DNA of 64,000 nucleotides from JAICKN01 sp036489565. GTDB lineage: Bacteria; Acidobacteriota; Terriglobia; Terriglobales; Acidobacteriaceae. A program made the translations under genes and the position numbers. The stretch's first letter is position 1, and every line of letters starts with the position of its first letter. The notes under the pieces were generated by a model. The model worked only from the letters and a program-made list of their open reading frames with translations, searched no databases and had not been told where the DNA came from. Shown here in pieces: positions 7,924-16,782 of the stretch. The stretch lies in assembly GCA_036489565.1 (NCBI GenBank), contig DASXFN010000091.1, forward strand, positions 46,368-110,367, read 5' to 3'.

Positions 7924-9054
7924 ATCCCTACAAGCAATAGCAAACGAGATTTTTACCAAGTCCTGGGCGTGGCGCGTGGCGCGAGCGATCAGGAGATTAA
8001 GAGCGCTTACCGTAAGCTGGCGCTTCAATACCATCCTGACCGCAATCCCAATAATCCCGACGCGGAAGAGAAATTCAAAGAGGCCAGTGAAGCCTACGCG
8101 GTGCTCGCTGATGGTGAAAAGCGCAGCCTGTATGACCGCTACGGCCATGCCGGAGTCGGCGGAGCGGGCGGTGGTGGCGGATTTGATGCCAGCGTTTTCC
8201 AGGACTTCGGCGACATCTTCGGCGACCTGTTTGGGTTCGGCGACATTCTTGGCGGAAGCGGTCGCCGCCGCAGTCGCGCGCAGCGTGGCGCTGACTTGCG
8301 CGAGGACATCACTCTGGAATTTGAAGAAGCCGTCTTCGGCACTGAGACGACGGTCACGGTCCGCCGGAATGAGACGTGTGAAACATGCCGGGGAAGCGGC
8401 GCAGCCGCGGGAAAAGCCCCGGTCCCTTGCCGCTCCTGTGGCGGGCATGGACAAGTCCGCTACCAGCAAGGCTTTTTCAGCATCGCGCGTACCTGCCCTA
8501 CATGCCAGGGCTCTGGCACGGTGATTACCGATCCCTGCCCCAAGTGCAAAGGGGAAGGGCGCATCCTGAAACAGAAAACGATAGATGCCAAAGTCCCTGC
8601 CGGCGTGGAAGATGGCACGCGGATTCGTTTTACCGGCATGGGAGAAAGCGGCGCTTTCGGCGGCCCGGCTGGCGATTTGTACGTAGTGCTGCATGTGAAA
8701 GAGCATTCTTTTTTTGAGCGCGAAGGCAACAACTTGCACTGCGTCGTTCCTATTTCATTCACGCAGGCTGCGCTAGGCACCGAAATTCACCTCCCGACTC
8801 TGGAAGGCGAACACACTCTAAAGGTGCCGGAAGGAACGCAGTCTGGCACGACGTTGCGAATCAAGGGCAAGGGCGTGCCGGTGCTGAACGGCCACGGCAA
8901 GGGCGATATTCACGTCCAGCTCCAGGTGCAGACGCCAGGCAAACTCAATAAACGCCAGCGTGAGCTGCTGCAGGAGATGGAAAGCCTGACCAAGATCGAA
9001 AATAAGCCGCAACCGCGCACCCTGCTCGGTAAAGTCAAAGACATGTTCAACTAG
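7924..9054 (+). CDS. dnaJ: Chaperone DnaJ with an apparent ATC start codon
   Basis: DnaJ delivers unfolded substrates to DnaK and stimulates its ATPase. The J domain reads KRDFYQVLGVARGASDQEIK with the HPD motif (YHPDRNP), followed by a Gly/Phe-rich linker, four CxxCxGxG-type zinc motifs (CETCRGSG, CRSCGGHG, CPTCQGSG, CPKCKGEG) and the C-terminal substrate-binding domains. The first ATG/GTG/TTG in frame is the GTG at 7969, which would delete the first J-domain helix. An in-frame TGA at 7906 leaves no standard start in between. The codons from 7924 read ATC-CCT-ACA-AGC, equivalent to a normal MPTS-type N-terminus, and AAGGAAG ends eight bases before it. I therefore annotate ATC as the start (376 residues); a G-to-C sequence error is the alternative. 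Confidence 0.88.
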   Translation: MPTSNSKRDFYQVLGVARGASDQEIKSAYRKLALQYHPDRNPNNPDAEEKFKEASEAYAVLADGEKRSLYDRYGHAGVGGAGGGGGFDASVFQDFGDIFGDLFGFGDILGGSGRRRSRAQRGADLREDITLEFEEAVFGTETTVTVRRNETCETCRGSGAAAGKAPVPCRSCGGHGQVRYQQGFFSIARTCPTCQGSGTVITDPCPKCKGEGRILKQKTIDAKVPAGVEDGTRIRFTGMGESGAFGGPAGDLYVVLHVKEHSFFEREGNNLHCVVPISFTQAALGTEIHLPTLEGEHTLKVPEGTQSGTTLRIKGKGVPVLNGHGKGDIHVQLQVQTPGKLNKRQRELLQEMESLTKIENKPQPRTLLGKVKDMFN

Positions 9055-9081
9055 CGGCGTCTTTTGGATGAACCTCTCTTC

Positions 9082-9801
9082 ATGACCCGCCGCCGCTGGA
9101 TCGCAGACCAAGTCATCGACAACCGAGCCATTCTTACAGGCTCCCACGCCGTTCATCTTACTCGCGTTTTGCGTGCCCACGTTGGGCAAGAGTTTGATGT
9201 GGTGGCGGAAGGCGTGTTGCGCCGCGGCAGAATTGTAGATATTCAGGAAGATCGGGTGGAGTTTGCTCTCGGCGACGAAATTCCTGCGGCAAATCTGCCA
9301 TCCTTCACGATCGCGCTCTCCATCTTCAAGTTTGATCGCATGGAATGGGCAATCGAAAAATGCACCGAACTGGGAGTCTCGCGAATTATCCCCATAATTG
9401 CGCAGAGAACGGAATCCCATCTGGCCTCCGCCGCTCTAAAGCGGACGGAGCGCTGGAGGAGGATCAGTCAACAGGCAACAGAGCAGTCGCGCAGAATTTC
9501 TCCGCCTGAGATTGAAGCGCCCGTCAAGGTAAAAGACGTTGCCGCGCGTCAGGCGACGCTCCGCATTCTGCTTGATGAAACAGAGTCCGCAGTGACCCTG
9601 AAATCGGTTTTACAGTCCTATCCTGCCGGGGAAGAGGTCATGTTGGCCTTCGGGCCGGAGGGCGGATGGACACAGCCGGAATTAGACTTGTTTCATGAAG
9701 CGGGATGGATATCCGCTTCTCTGGGGAGCACAATCCTGCGCGCCGAAACTGCCGCGATTGCCGCTACGGCGGTCGTTCTCTCTGAAATTGTCGAAGCATA
9801 A
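9082..9801 (+). CDS. rsmE: 16S rRNA (uracil-1498-N3)-methyltransferase RsmE
   Basis: RsmE methylates U1498 in the decoding region of 16S rRNA using SAM. The N-terminal PUA-like domain begins MTRRRWIADQVIDNRAILTG, followed by the SPOUT methyltransferase fold. Visible motifs are KFDRMEWAIEKCTELGVSRIIPI, FGPEGGWTQPELDLF (SAM-binding knot) and SLGSTILRAETAAIAA. The frame is open from a TTG at 9064, but MTRRRW at 9082 is the usual start of the family. It follows dnaJ after 27 bases, an arrangement common in several phyla, and is probably cotranscribed with the heat-shock genes. Confidence 0.93.
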   Translation: MTRRRWIADQVIDNRAILTGSHAVHLTRVLRAHVGQEFDVVAEGVLRRGRIVDIQEDRVEFALGDEIPAANLPSFTIALSIFKFDRMEWAIEKCTELGVSRIIPIIAQRTESHLASAALKRTERWRRISQQATEQSRRISPPEIEAPVKVKDVAARQATLRILLDETESAVTLKSVLQSYPAGEEVMLAFGPEGGWTQPELDLFHEAGWISASLGSTILRAETAAIAATAVVLSEIVEA

Positions 9802-9834
9802 CTTTTCACTTCCATCTCTGATATCCTCTGCACA

Positions 9835-12777
9835 ATGCCAGCAGTGAAGGCGCCTACCCCGAAGCAAACATTTGAGCCCGACGTCCGCCAGAGCCAGGCA
9901 ATTGAGCATGTGGACGGCCCCATGCTGGTGGTCGCGGGAGCGGGCACCGGTAAGACGACCGTCCTGACAAAGCGGATTGCGCGACTGGTGCGCGAAGGCC
10001 ACGCTCAACCGGAAGAAATTCTTGCTCTCACCTATACCGAGAATGCTGCCGCGGAGATGCGGCAGCGCGTACAAGCGGAACTTCATGAGACTGGCTCCGT
10101 CGGATTGAAAGCTGAGACTTTCCACGCCTATTGCAACAACCTGTTGCACCGTTACGGCAGGGAATTCGGCCTTCTCGACGATCAGGACTTGTGGATATTT
10201 CTACGCCGTCGCCTTTCTGAGTTACATCTGCGCTATTTCGTGCGGGCGGCGAATGTGGCGCAATTTCTCGATGATTTGCTCAACTTCATACGCCGGTGCC
10301 AGGATGATCTGGTCACCCCAAGCATGTATGCGGAATATGTGACCCGTCTCGAGCGAGGGGAGCTACCCATTCCTCGCGTGGGGAAGTCGAAAGATGCTAG
10401 CACGATCACGGATGAAGAAGTTCTCGCCCGCTGCCGGGAAATCTCTCAGGTCTTTGCAAAAGTCGAAGAAATGTTGCAACAGGAAAACCTGGGGACCTTC
10501 GGGCATATGATCACCCGCGCTTACGATCTCCTGGAAAACAACGCTGAGATTCTTGAGAAAGAACGTCAGAAAATCCGCTTTATTCTGATTGACGAATTCC
10601 AGGACGCCAACTTCGCCCAGGTGAAGATTCTGCAAAAATTGGCCGGGGAAGCGCGCAATGTTTTTGCGGTGGGCGATCCGGACCAGGCAATCTATCACTT
10701 CCGTGGCGCCTCTAGCGCGGCCTTCCAGCTCTTTCAGCGAAGCTTTCCCGCCAGCAAGCTGGTCGTGTTGGATAGGAACCGCCGCTCACTCACTCCGATC
10801 CTGAAGTGCGCGTTTGCTTTGATTCAGAAGAATCCGCCTTTTTTTTCGCAGGACGCGTCGCTGGGGTATCAGCGCTCGCATCTTATTTCCGCGCGCGATG
10901 AAGAGGCGCAGCGAAGTGGCAAGCCTTCGTCCGCTGCCCCGGTTGAAGCGGTCGTGCTTTCCGCCAAGGAGATTGAGAGTTCGGACCTGGCTGCATCCCT
11001 TATAGAGAAGCACAAGCAAAGCAAGTGGAAGGACATGGCCGTTTTATATCGCAGCCATTTTCATCGCGATGAATTGGCCGCGGAACTTGCGGAACGGGAA
11101 ATTCCATTCTCCATCGAGAATCTTGACGTGCTGGATACATCAGAAGCTCGCGATCTGTTCGCCTGCCTGGGCGGGGTTGTCTCGGAAGCGGATGGAGCCA
11201 GCCTGCTCCGCGTTGCTGCTTTGGGGAAGTTCAACATTGACGGGCAAAAGCTGCGCCAGGCAATTCGCCAAGTTCGCAAGTCCAAGGGAGAAGGAATAGC
11301 TTTGGCCCTTCGCGAGGTGGACGGCGGCGGGCAGGTGCTTGAAACTTTGCAGATGGCCCGACAGCAAATCGGTGCGGCTTCTGCCAGGAGCAGGGAAGCC
11401 CTTGAGATCATTGCTCAATGTTTCGGCCTTTCAGCGAAGTCTCCAGTAATTTCGGCGATCCTGGACTTCGCCTCTCGATGGGAAAAAAAGAAGACGACAA
11501 AGACGGGCGAGATCGCCGAATTCCTGGACTACTTTGAGTATTTTCGCGAAGCGCGCGGGACCATTTGCCTGCCTCCGAACGAAAATGCGGATGCGGTGCG
11601 CTTAATGACGGTCCACTCGGCCAAAGGCCTGGAATTCCGCCATGTGTTCATCATCCGCGCTATCTCAGGCTCGTTTCCCTGTTCTTATAAAGAACCTTTG
11701 CTCGAGTTCCCCCGTGACCTTCGCCGTACCGATTCCGCGGCTGATGAAGAAGGCAAGACGTTGCACGAAGAGGAAGAGCGGCGGCTCTTCTACGTCGCCA
11801 TGACACGTGCCCGCGACACTCTTACTCTTTACGCGAAACAGGGAAGAGGAAAAAAAGATCCCAGCCCGCCGGGTTATATCCGTGAATTGTTGCAGGCCCC
11901 AACGGTAAAACAATGGTTCCGTCAGCGGCCCGCCCGTGCCTTTCAAACCGACATGTTTGCCGGGAGCCCGGTCACACAATCGCGGACCACGCAATGGCTT
12001 TCCGTACCCCCGGAAAACGATCTGAGCGCGCGCCTGAGCGCTTCCGCGGTGCAGACGTATACAACGTGCCCGCTGCAATTCAAGCTGGAGCGTGAATGGA
12101 AAATTCCCGGCGACGCCCCAGCCGCAATGCAGAATGGCGCAGTCATGCACGATGTATTGCGAGCATATTACGAGTCTGTTCGCGCTGAGCGGCCCATGGA
12201 TGAACCTACACTGCTGGAATTATTCAAGGCCAATCTAGCAAATGCCCGCATTGCGGATGAATACCAGCATGAGGTTTACGAAAAGCAGGGAATCGCGCAA
12301 TTGCGGGAGTTTTTGTCATTGTGCGGGAAAAATCCCGTGCCGCAGGTCCTCCACACTGAAGAACGCTTCGAGGTAAAAATTGGCGAGGCTGTTGTAATCG
12401 GCAGGATCGATCGTGTGGACCAAAATACCCACGGGCATGTCGTAATCACTGATTACAAAACCGGAAAAGCGATGTCGCAGGAAGATGCGGATGAAAGCCT
12501 GCAGCTATCCATTTACGCGATGGCGGCAAAAGAGAAGTGGGGTTATGTGGTTGGAGGGCTGGCCTTTTACAATCTCGCGGAAAATTACGCGGTAACAACC
12601 GGCCGGGGCGACCTGGAATTACGTGAAGCCCGCTTGCTTATTGAAGATGTAGCTGCAAAGATCGCGGCCAAACAATTTGAACCTAAACCTGGTTTCCACT
12701 GCCGCTTCTGCGCTTACCACAACCTTTGCCCGGCAACGGAAAAGCGCGTTTATGGAATTTCTTCCGCGAGCAATTAG
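9835..12777 (+). CDS. UvrD-family helicase fused to a C-terminal PD-(D/E)XK nuclease
   Basis: A 980-residue DNA-repair motor and nuclease, of the AddA/AdnB type of double-strand-break end processor. Helicase motifs are in order: VAGAGTGKTT (Walker A, about residue 33), TYTENAAAEM (Ia), LIDEFQDAN (Walker B), GDPDQAIYHFRGA (III), VRLMTVHSAKGLEF (V) and RRLFYVAMTRARD (VI). The C-terminal nuclease has GRIDRVD and DYKTGK. Four cysteines, one in TTCPLQF before the nuclease core and three in CRFCAYHNLC near residues 956-966, match the iron-sulphur staple seen in AddB and AdnB nucleases. No second subunit lies nearby, so it may act alone or with a distant partner. A strong hairpin terminator follows. 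Specific family name uncertain. Confidence 0.9.
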   Translation: MPAVKAPTPKQTFEPDVRQSQAIEHVDGPMLVVAGAGTGKTTVLTKRIARLVREGHAQPEEILALTYTENAAAEMRQRVQAELHETGSVGLKAETFHAYCNNLLHRYGREFGLLDDQDLWIFLRRRLSELHLRYFVRAANVAQFLDDLLNFIRRCQDDLVTPSMYAEYVTRLERGELPIPRVGKSKDASTITDEEVLARCREISQVFAKVEEMLQQENLGTFGHMITRAYDLLENNAEILEKERQKIRFILIDEFQDANFAQVKILQKLAGEARNVFAVGDPDQAIYHFRGASSAAFQLFQRSFPASKLVVLDRNRRSLTPILKCAFALIQKNPPFFSQDASLGYQRSHLISARDEEAQRSGKPSSAAPVEAVVLSAKEIESSDLAASLIEKHKQSKWKDMAVLYRSHFHRDELAAELAEREIPFSIENLDVLDTSEARDLFACLGGVVSEADGASLLRVAALGKFNIDGQKLRQAIRQVRKSKGEGIALALREVDGGGQVLETLQMARQQIGAASARSREALEIIAQCFGLSAKSPVISAILDFASRWEKKKTTKTGEIAEFLDYFEYFREARGTICLPPNENADAVRLMTVHSAKGLEFRHVFIIRAISGSFPCSYKEPLLEFPRDLRRTDSAADEEGKTLHEEEERRLFYVAMTRARDTLTLYAKQGRGKKDPSPPGYIRELLQAPTVKQWFRQRPARAFQTDMFAGSPVTQSRTTQWLSVPPENDLSARLSASAVQTYTTCPLQFKLEREWKIPGDAPAAMQNGAVMHDVLRAYYESVRAERPMDEPTLLELFKANLANARIADEYQHEVYEKQGIAQLREFLSLCGKNPVPQVLHTEERFEVKIGEAVVIGRIDRVDQNTHGHVVITDYKTGKAMSQEDADESLQLSIYAMAAKEKWGYVVGGLAFYNLAENYAVTTGRGDLELREARLLIEDVAAKIAAKQFEPKPGFHCRFCAYHNLCPATEKRVYGISSASN

Positions 12778-12793
12778 TTCCCAGCAAAAAACT

Positions 12794-12817
12794 CAGGGGA
12801 CGCTTTCGCGTCCCCTG
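12794..12817 (+). terminator. Hairpin terminator after the helicase-nuclease
   Basis: A perfect 10-bp stem (CAGGGGACGC / GCGTCCCCTG) with a TTTC loop lies 17 bases past the helicase stop and is followed by TTGTTTTCC. An A-rich stretch (AAAAAACT) on the left side gives a T-run on the minus strand, so it may also end transcription of the small minus-strand gene at 12837-12878. Confidence 0.85.
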
Positions 12818-12836
12818 TTGTTTTCCTGAAGCATTT

Positions 12837-12878
12837 TTAGTGCTTCTTTTTCTTGGCTGCTTTCTTCTTGGTTGCCAT
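12837..12878 (-). CDS. Tiny lysine-rich peptide MATKKKAAKKKKH
   Basis: A 13-codon frame on the minus strand encodes MATKKKAAKKKKH and stops with TAA. A GGGAG Shine-Dalgarno sequence sits about nine bases before the ATG, and the bidirectional hairpin at 12794-12817 follows the stop. Seven of 13 residues are lysine, resembling the lysine/alanine tails of histone H1-like and HU-like nucleoid proteins, with no folded domain. It is too short for standard gene callers. Evidence for translation is the ribosome-binding site plus the clean gene-terminator layout. The function is unknown; nucleic-acid binding is a guess from charge. Confidence 0.5.
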   Translation of the reverse strand: MATKKKAAKKKKH

Positions 12879-13231
12879 TCTGTCTATTCTCCCTTTTCCA
12901 CTCTTCGTGGATGATGCAACGGTCGTTTGTTGCGACTGATTGAATGTATAGAGTTATTGAAAAATGAAGTCAAGAAAAAAATGATGTTAGCGGCGCGTAC
13001 GAACGGTGTACCAAAGTCACTTCGCGCGGATTTCGTCAGGGGAATTTTGTCGCGAAGAGATTTGCTGAGCACGGAATTTCAGATCTCCTCGCATCATCCG
13101 ATTTTTGATTTCATAAACTTGCCTCATTCACTGTGCACGCGAGCGAGAAAAATATTTGGCCTCCATATTGTGGGCGCAAGCGCTTTCCGCGCAACTATAA
13201 TGAATGTCAGAAGCAAGGGAGGAGCAGGAAA
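12879..13231. other. Leader region before the thiolase gene
   Basis: About 350 bases without a supported gene, more AT-rich than its surroundings. TATAAT at 13196-13201 may be the -10 box of the thiolase promoter, but I see no good -35 at the right distance. AAGGGAGGAG at 13215-13224 is the thiolase ribosome-binding site. The open frames crossing here run out of frame into the thiolase gene and look spurious. Confidence 0.45.
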
Positions 13232-14425
13232 ATGGCCGCTCTTGAAGATGTTGTCATCATTTCCGCGTGTCGTACGCCGGTCGGAAAATTTCAGGGAAGC
13301 CTCTCTGATTTCAGCGCAATGCAGCTCGGTTCCATCGTGGTACGCGAAGCTGTAAAGCGCGCGAACATTGATTCCATGCTCGTGGATGAGTGCATCATGG
13401 GCAATGTTGTTTCTGCGGGATTGGGTCAAAACCCCGCGCGGCAAGCCGCTTTGTTCGGCGGATTGGCGGACGAAGTGGGTGCCATGACTATAAACAAAGT
13501 TTGCGGCTCGGGATTGAAAGCGGTGGCCCTTGCAGCGCAAGCGATACAGACCGGAAACAGTTCCGTGGTAGTCGCCGGCGGAATGGAATCCATGACGAAC
13601 GCGCCTTACCTATTGCCGCAAGCGCGCAAGGGATATCGCTTAGGCAACGCGCAGATTGTGGATGCGATGATCCAGGATGGTCTTTGGGATATTTACAACA
13701 ACTACCACATGGGAATGACGGGGGAGAATGTCGCGGGAAAATACGGGATTACTCGTGAAGAGCAGGATGAGTTTGCGCTGAACTCGCATCGTAAAGCAAT
13801 CGCAGCCTTTAAAGAATGCCGTTTGAAGTCGCAAATTGTTCCCGTGGAAATTCCTGCCAAGAAAAAGGGCGGAGCGCCTGGAATTTTTGATAAAGACGAA
13901 TCTCCACGGGAAGACACGACCATCGAAATTCTGCGTAGCCTGAAGCCGGCTTTCAAAAAAGATGGCACCGTGACCGCCGGCAATGCTCCCGGAGTGAATG
14001 ATGGAGCGGCGGCGGTTGTAGTAATCAGTGCGGGCAAAGCGAAAGAGCTTAAAGCGAAGCCGATGGTTCGGATCGTCGCGCAGGCTACCAGTGGAATTGC
14101 GCCTGCCTGGGTCATGATGGCTCCCGTGAGCGCGATTCGTAAGATTTGGGAAAAGACCGGTTGGAAGAATCAGGATGTGGATCTTTACGAGTTGAACGAA
14201 GCGTTCTCCGTGCAGGCGCTTGGCGTGATGCGGGAACTCGACCTCGATCCTGAAAAAGTAAACGTAAACGGCGGCGCTGTGGCCATTGGCCATCCCATCG
14301 GCGCGAGCGGCGCGCGCGTTCTGGTGGCATTGATTCATGAAATGATTCGTCGCGATGTGCATCGCGGAATCGCCGCGCTGTGTTTGGGCGGAGGCAATGC
14401 GGTTGCGATGGCGGTGGAACGCTGA
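13232..14425 (+). CDS. Acetyl-CoA C-acyltransferase (thiolase)
   Basis: Thiolase II condenses or cleaves acetoacetyl-CoA or longer 3-ketoacyl-CoA in the cytosol. The 397-residue product has the usual length. It carries the acylated cysteine in NKVCGSGLKA (Cys91), the GGMESMTNAPY motif, NEAFSVQALGVM, the catalytic histidine in GGAVAIGHPIGASGAR and the second cysteine in ALCLGGGNAVAM. The frame is open from 13133, but the ATG at 13232 starts MAALEDVVIISACRTPVGKF and has a textbook GGGAGGAG site seven bases upstream. The gene stands alone; its likely partners here are the ETF genes 8 kb away. Biosynthetic (phaA/atoB-like) versus degradative (fadA-like) roles cannot be separated; the length favours atoB/phaA type. 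Confidence 0.94.
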   Translation: MAALEDVVIISACRTPVGKFQGSLSDFSAMQLGSIVVREAVKRANIDSMLVDECIMGNVVSAGLGQNPARQAALFGGLADEVGAMTINKVCGSGLKAVALAAQAIQTGNSSVVVAGGMESMTNAPYLLPQARKGYRLGNAQIVDAMIQDGLWDIYNNYHMGMTGENVAGKYGITREEQDEFALNSHRKAIAAFKECRLKSQIVPVEIPAKKKGGAPGIFDKDESPREDTTIEILRSLKPAFKKDGTVTAGNAPGVNDGAAAVVVISAGKAKELKAKPMVRIVAQATSGIAPAWVMMAPVSAIRKIWEKTGWKNQDVDLYELNEAFSVQALGVMRELDLDPEKVNVNGGAVAIGHPIGASGARVLVALIHEMIRRDVHRGIAALCLGGGNAVAMAVER

Positions 14426-14441
14426 AAGAGCTTAACTTTCG

Positions 14442-16565
14442 TTACGCGTGAGAAGTATGTGCCTTCATGGTGGGCAATGTCACCGTGAAAACGGCACCGC
14501 CACCGGGGCCGGGGGCCGCTTCAATGTTTCCGCCGTGCTCGCGAAGGATTGCCTTGCAGATGCTCAAGCCAAGCCCGGTACCCCTCCCTGGACGTTTGGT
14601 GGTGTAGAACGGATCGAAAATGTACGGTAGTACCTCCGCCGAAATCCCGGCGCCGTCATCCTGAAACGTAATGCTTACCGCTTGACTGCTGTTAGAGCAG
14701 CGGATTCGCAATGTCCCCCGGTCGCGTGTTTCGCGGATCGCCTGCTCGGCGTTGCGTACCAGGTTCAAAAATATCTGCATCAATTGGTGGGCATCGCCGC
14801 TGACCAGGCGCACCGGCTCGCGAAGAAAATCTATCGTAATATTATTTTTGCGCAGAGAATACGTATGTAAGTGCAATGTCCGCTCAACCAGCTCCCCTGG
14901 ATCAATTGGATTTCTGCCTGGCGCCGGCGGACGTGAAAAGTACAGCAAGTTTTGTACGACTTCGGCGGCGCGGCGAGCCTCATGCTGAAGGGTGGTCAGT
15001 TGCTTCCGCGTTTCGTCGCTGGCTGTGTCCTGCAATAGGTCGGCCATCCCCAGGATGCTGGTAAGCGGGTTATTCAATTCGTGGGCAAAACCGCCGATCA
15101 TCTGGCCCATCGCGGCCAGGCGTTCGCTCTCGATGACCTGGGCCTCAAATTTCCGTTCAATGGTAATGTCTCGAATAGAAGCGATTGCGCCGCTCAGCGC
15201 GCGCTCCGCATCGTGCAAAGCGCTTACGGAGGCGCGCATCATTCGCCAACTTCCGTCGCTGTGCCGGATTCCGTATTCACAGGCGCCAAACGTCATTCTC
15301 CCTGCCAAAATCTCCCGGCAAAGGGCGATCAGCTCCGGCGCATGTTCGGTGTCGGTAACTTTCTTTCCGAGCAGGTCTTCGGGCTTTCCGCCCAGGACAT
15401 CGCGAATGCGGGAGCTGACGAATTGATAGGACTCGTCGAGCCCAATGACCAAAATGAGATCAGGAAAGCTCTCCAGCAAATAGCGTTGGAATTGCTCTTG
15501 CTCGCGCAGCTTCTTCTCGATACCGCGGCGTTGGGTTACGTCCACCAGCGTTCCCTGATAGCGGATGACGTTTCCATATCCGTCAAGGATCGCGCGTGAA
15601 GTATCCATGAAAATTGCGGCGGCGCCGTCTTTGCGACGCAGCGTGATTTCCCTCTGCCGGACGCCGCTGGGGCTCTTTCCAACATTGCCCAGTGCCGCTG
15701 CTTGACCGCCGGAAAAGGATAGCTGCTCAGGCGAGAGAAACAGTATCTCGTCTTTGGTCTCGTATCCGAGCATGGTGGCCAGGGCGGAATTCGCATCGAG
15801 GAGTTTTCCCTCAGGACTGCTGAAGTAAATTCCTTCTTGCAAAGTTTCGAACAGTTCGGTGAATCGGGTTTCTTTTTCGCGTTCGCTGGTCACATCACGC
15901 GCCAGAACGCTGGTCCCCACCACCTCGTCATCCTTCACAATTGCATTTAGCGTGCAATCAAAATACAGAACACGAGTGCTGCTCTTGAGCCTTACGTTCA
16001 CCAATCCTGCCCAATGACGCTTCTCCAGGAAGCGGCCCAGGTTGGCTTCGATTTCGGCGCGGGCGGGCTCTTCCACGAATTCGTCAAGTTTCCGCCCGAC
16101 GATCTCCGCATAAGGGAGGTGTAGCAGGTCGCTCATGCTGCGATTCACGGTGCGCAGGGTCCCGTCCAGCGACAAGGCGAACGCGGCGTCCTCCAGTGAA
16201 TCGATTAATTCTTTAAAACTCTTTTGCGAACGGGAAATGACCTGGCTGAGTTGATCTAATTGCTCGGGAGAAGGCGCTACTCCGCTGCGTTCTTCTAAAT
16301 CATGCAGAAGGGATTTAAGCTCAGAGACCTCACGCCGCCTCCCATACACATAGACGGCAAAAAGAACGCTGACGACTACAAGTCCTATGGGAACAGCGCC
16401 AAGATGGTAAGGAAGGTCTTGCAGGCGGTCCCACGCCAAAGCCGCAAGACCGGTTGCAAGCAACACCAGGAACATGAGTGCCCAGCGCCATAGCTGAGAC
16501 TCTTCCCGTTCCAAATGGCCCGGGGTGCGCCGGGAAGTGGAATCGGCCTTGTTTTTTTCTGACAT
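14442..16565 (-). CDS. Membrane sensor histidine kinase with three PAS domains
   Basis: A 707-residue sensor kinase. Two transmembrane segments (about residues 27-44 and 55-72) enclose a very short periplasmic loop, so sensing is probably cytoplasmic. A short coiled linker leads to three PAS domains (about 117-228, 233-346 and 357-466). The kinase core has the phospho-accepting His495 in GGFAHELNNPLTSILG and an HATPase domain with N, G1 (DDGAGIS) and G2 (GRGTGLGLSICKAI) boxes. The NPLTSIL form of the H-box is of the NtrB-like (HPK4) type. No response regulator is adjacent, so it is an orphan kinase. It ends 16 bases from the convergent thiolase gene. Confidence 0.93.
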   Translation of the reverse strand: MSEKNKADSTSRRTPGHLEREESQLWRWALMFLVLLATGLAALAWDRLQDLPYHLGAVPIGLVVVSVLFAVYVYGRRREVSELKSLLHDLEERSGVAPSPEQLDQLSQVISRSQKSFKELIDSLEDAAFALSLDGTLRTVNRSMSDLLHLPYAEIVGRKLDEFVEEPARAEIEANLGRFLEKRHWAGLVNVRLKSSTRVLYFDCTLNAIVKDDEVVGTSVLARDVTSEREKETRFTELFETLQEGIYFSSPEGKLLDANSALATMLGYETKDEILFLSPEQLSFSGGQAAALGNVGKSPSGVRQREITLRRKDGAAAIFMDTSRAILDGYGNVIRYQGTLVDVTQRRGIEKKLREQEQFQRYLLESFPDLILVIGLDESYQFVSSRIRDVLGGKPEDLLGKKVTDTEHAPELIALCREILAGRMTFGACEYGIRHSDGSWRMMRASVSALHDAERALSGAIASIRDITIERKFEAQVIESERLAAMGQMIGGFAHELNNPLTSILGMADLLQDTASDETRKQLTTLQHEARRAAEVVQNLLYFSRPPAPGRNPIDPGELVERTLHLHTYSLRKNNITIDFLREPVRLVSGDAHQLMQIFLNLVRNAEQAIRETRDRGTLRIRCSNSSQAVSITFQDDGAGISAEVLPYIFDPFYTTKRPGRGTGLGLSICKAILREHGGNIEAAPGPGGGAVFTVTLPTMKAHTSHA

Positions 16566-16587
16566 GGGCCCGTTAATCTATGAAAAC

Positions 16588-16615
16588 ACTACGACTGAAG
16601 TACAACCATCGTAGT
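16588..16615. repeat. Short inverted repeat upstream of the kinase gene
   Basis: ACTACGA and TCGTAGT form 7-bp arms separated by 14 bases, 23 bases upstream of the minus-strand kinase start. The spacing suits a dimeric regulator operator. The rest of the 217-base divergent region between the kinase and comM shows no gene. Confidence 0.3.
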
Positions 16616-16782
16616 TTACACGCGACACATGCTGGTATTAGGAACCCTGGTTCGAAAATACGCAGTCGGAACCGATTTCCACAACATACTGGCATCGTTG
16701 CGTGACGGCAATCACCGTTTCTTAAGAGGCCGGAATGTAGGCTTACCTACTATGTCTAAGTGTCGCCGTATGAAAAACTCCG

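Noticed and set aside
7705..8739. 344-codon minus-strand frame opposite dnaJ
   Set aside because: It overlaps the zinc-finger and J-domain coding region of dnaJ. No ribosome-binding site, and composition typical of an antisense shadow.
12927..13355. 142-codon plus-strand frame before and into the thiolase gene
   Set aside because: It runs out of frame into the thiolase coding sequence, has no ribosome-binding site, and its second half is a frame-shifted reading of conserved thiolase DNA.
16640..16680. GGTTCGAA sequence resembling a tRNA T-arm
   Set aside because: No acceptor stem, D-arm or anticodon arm can be folded around it. No tRNA was found in the window.
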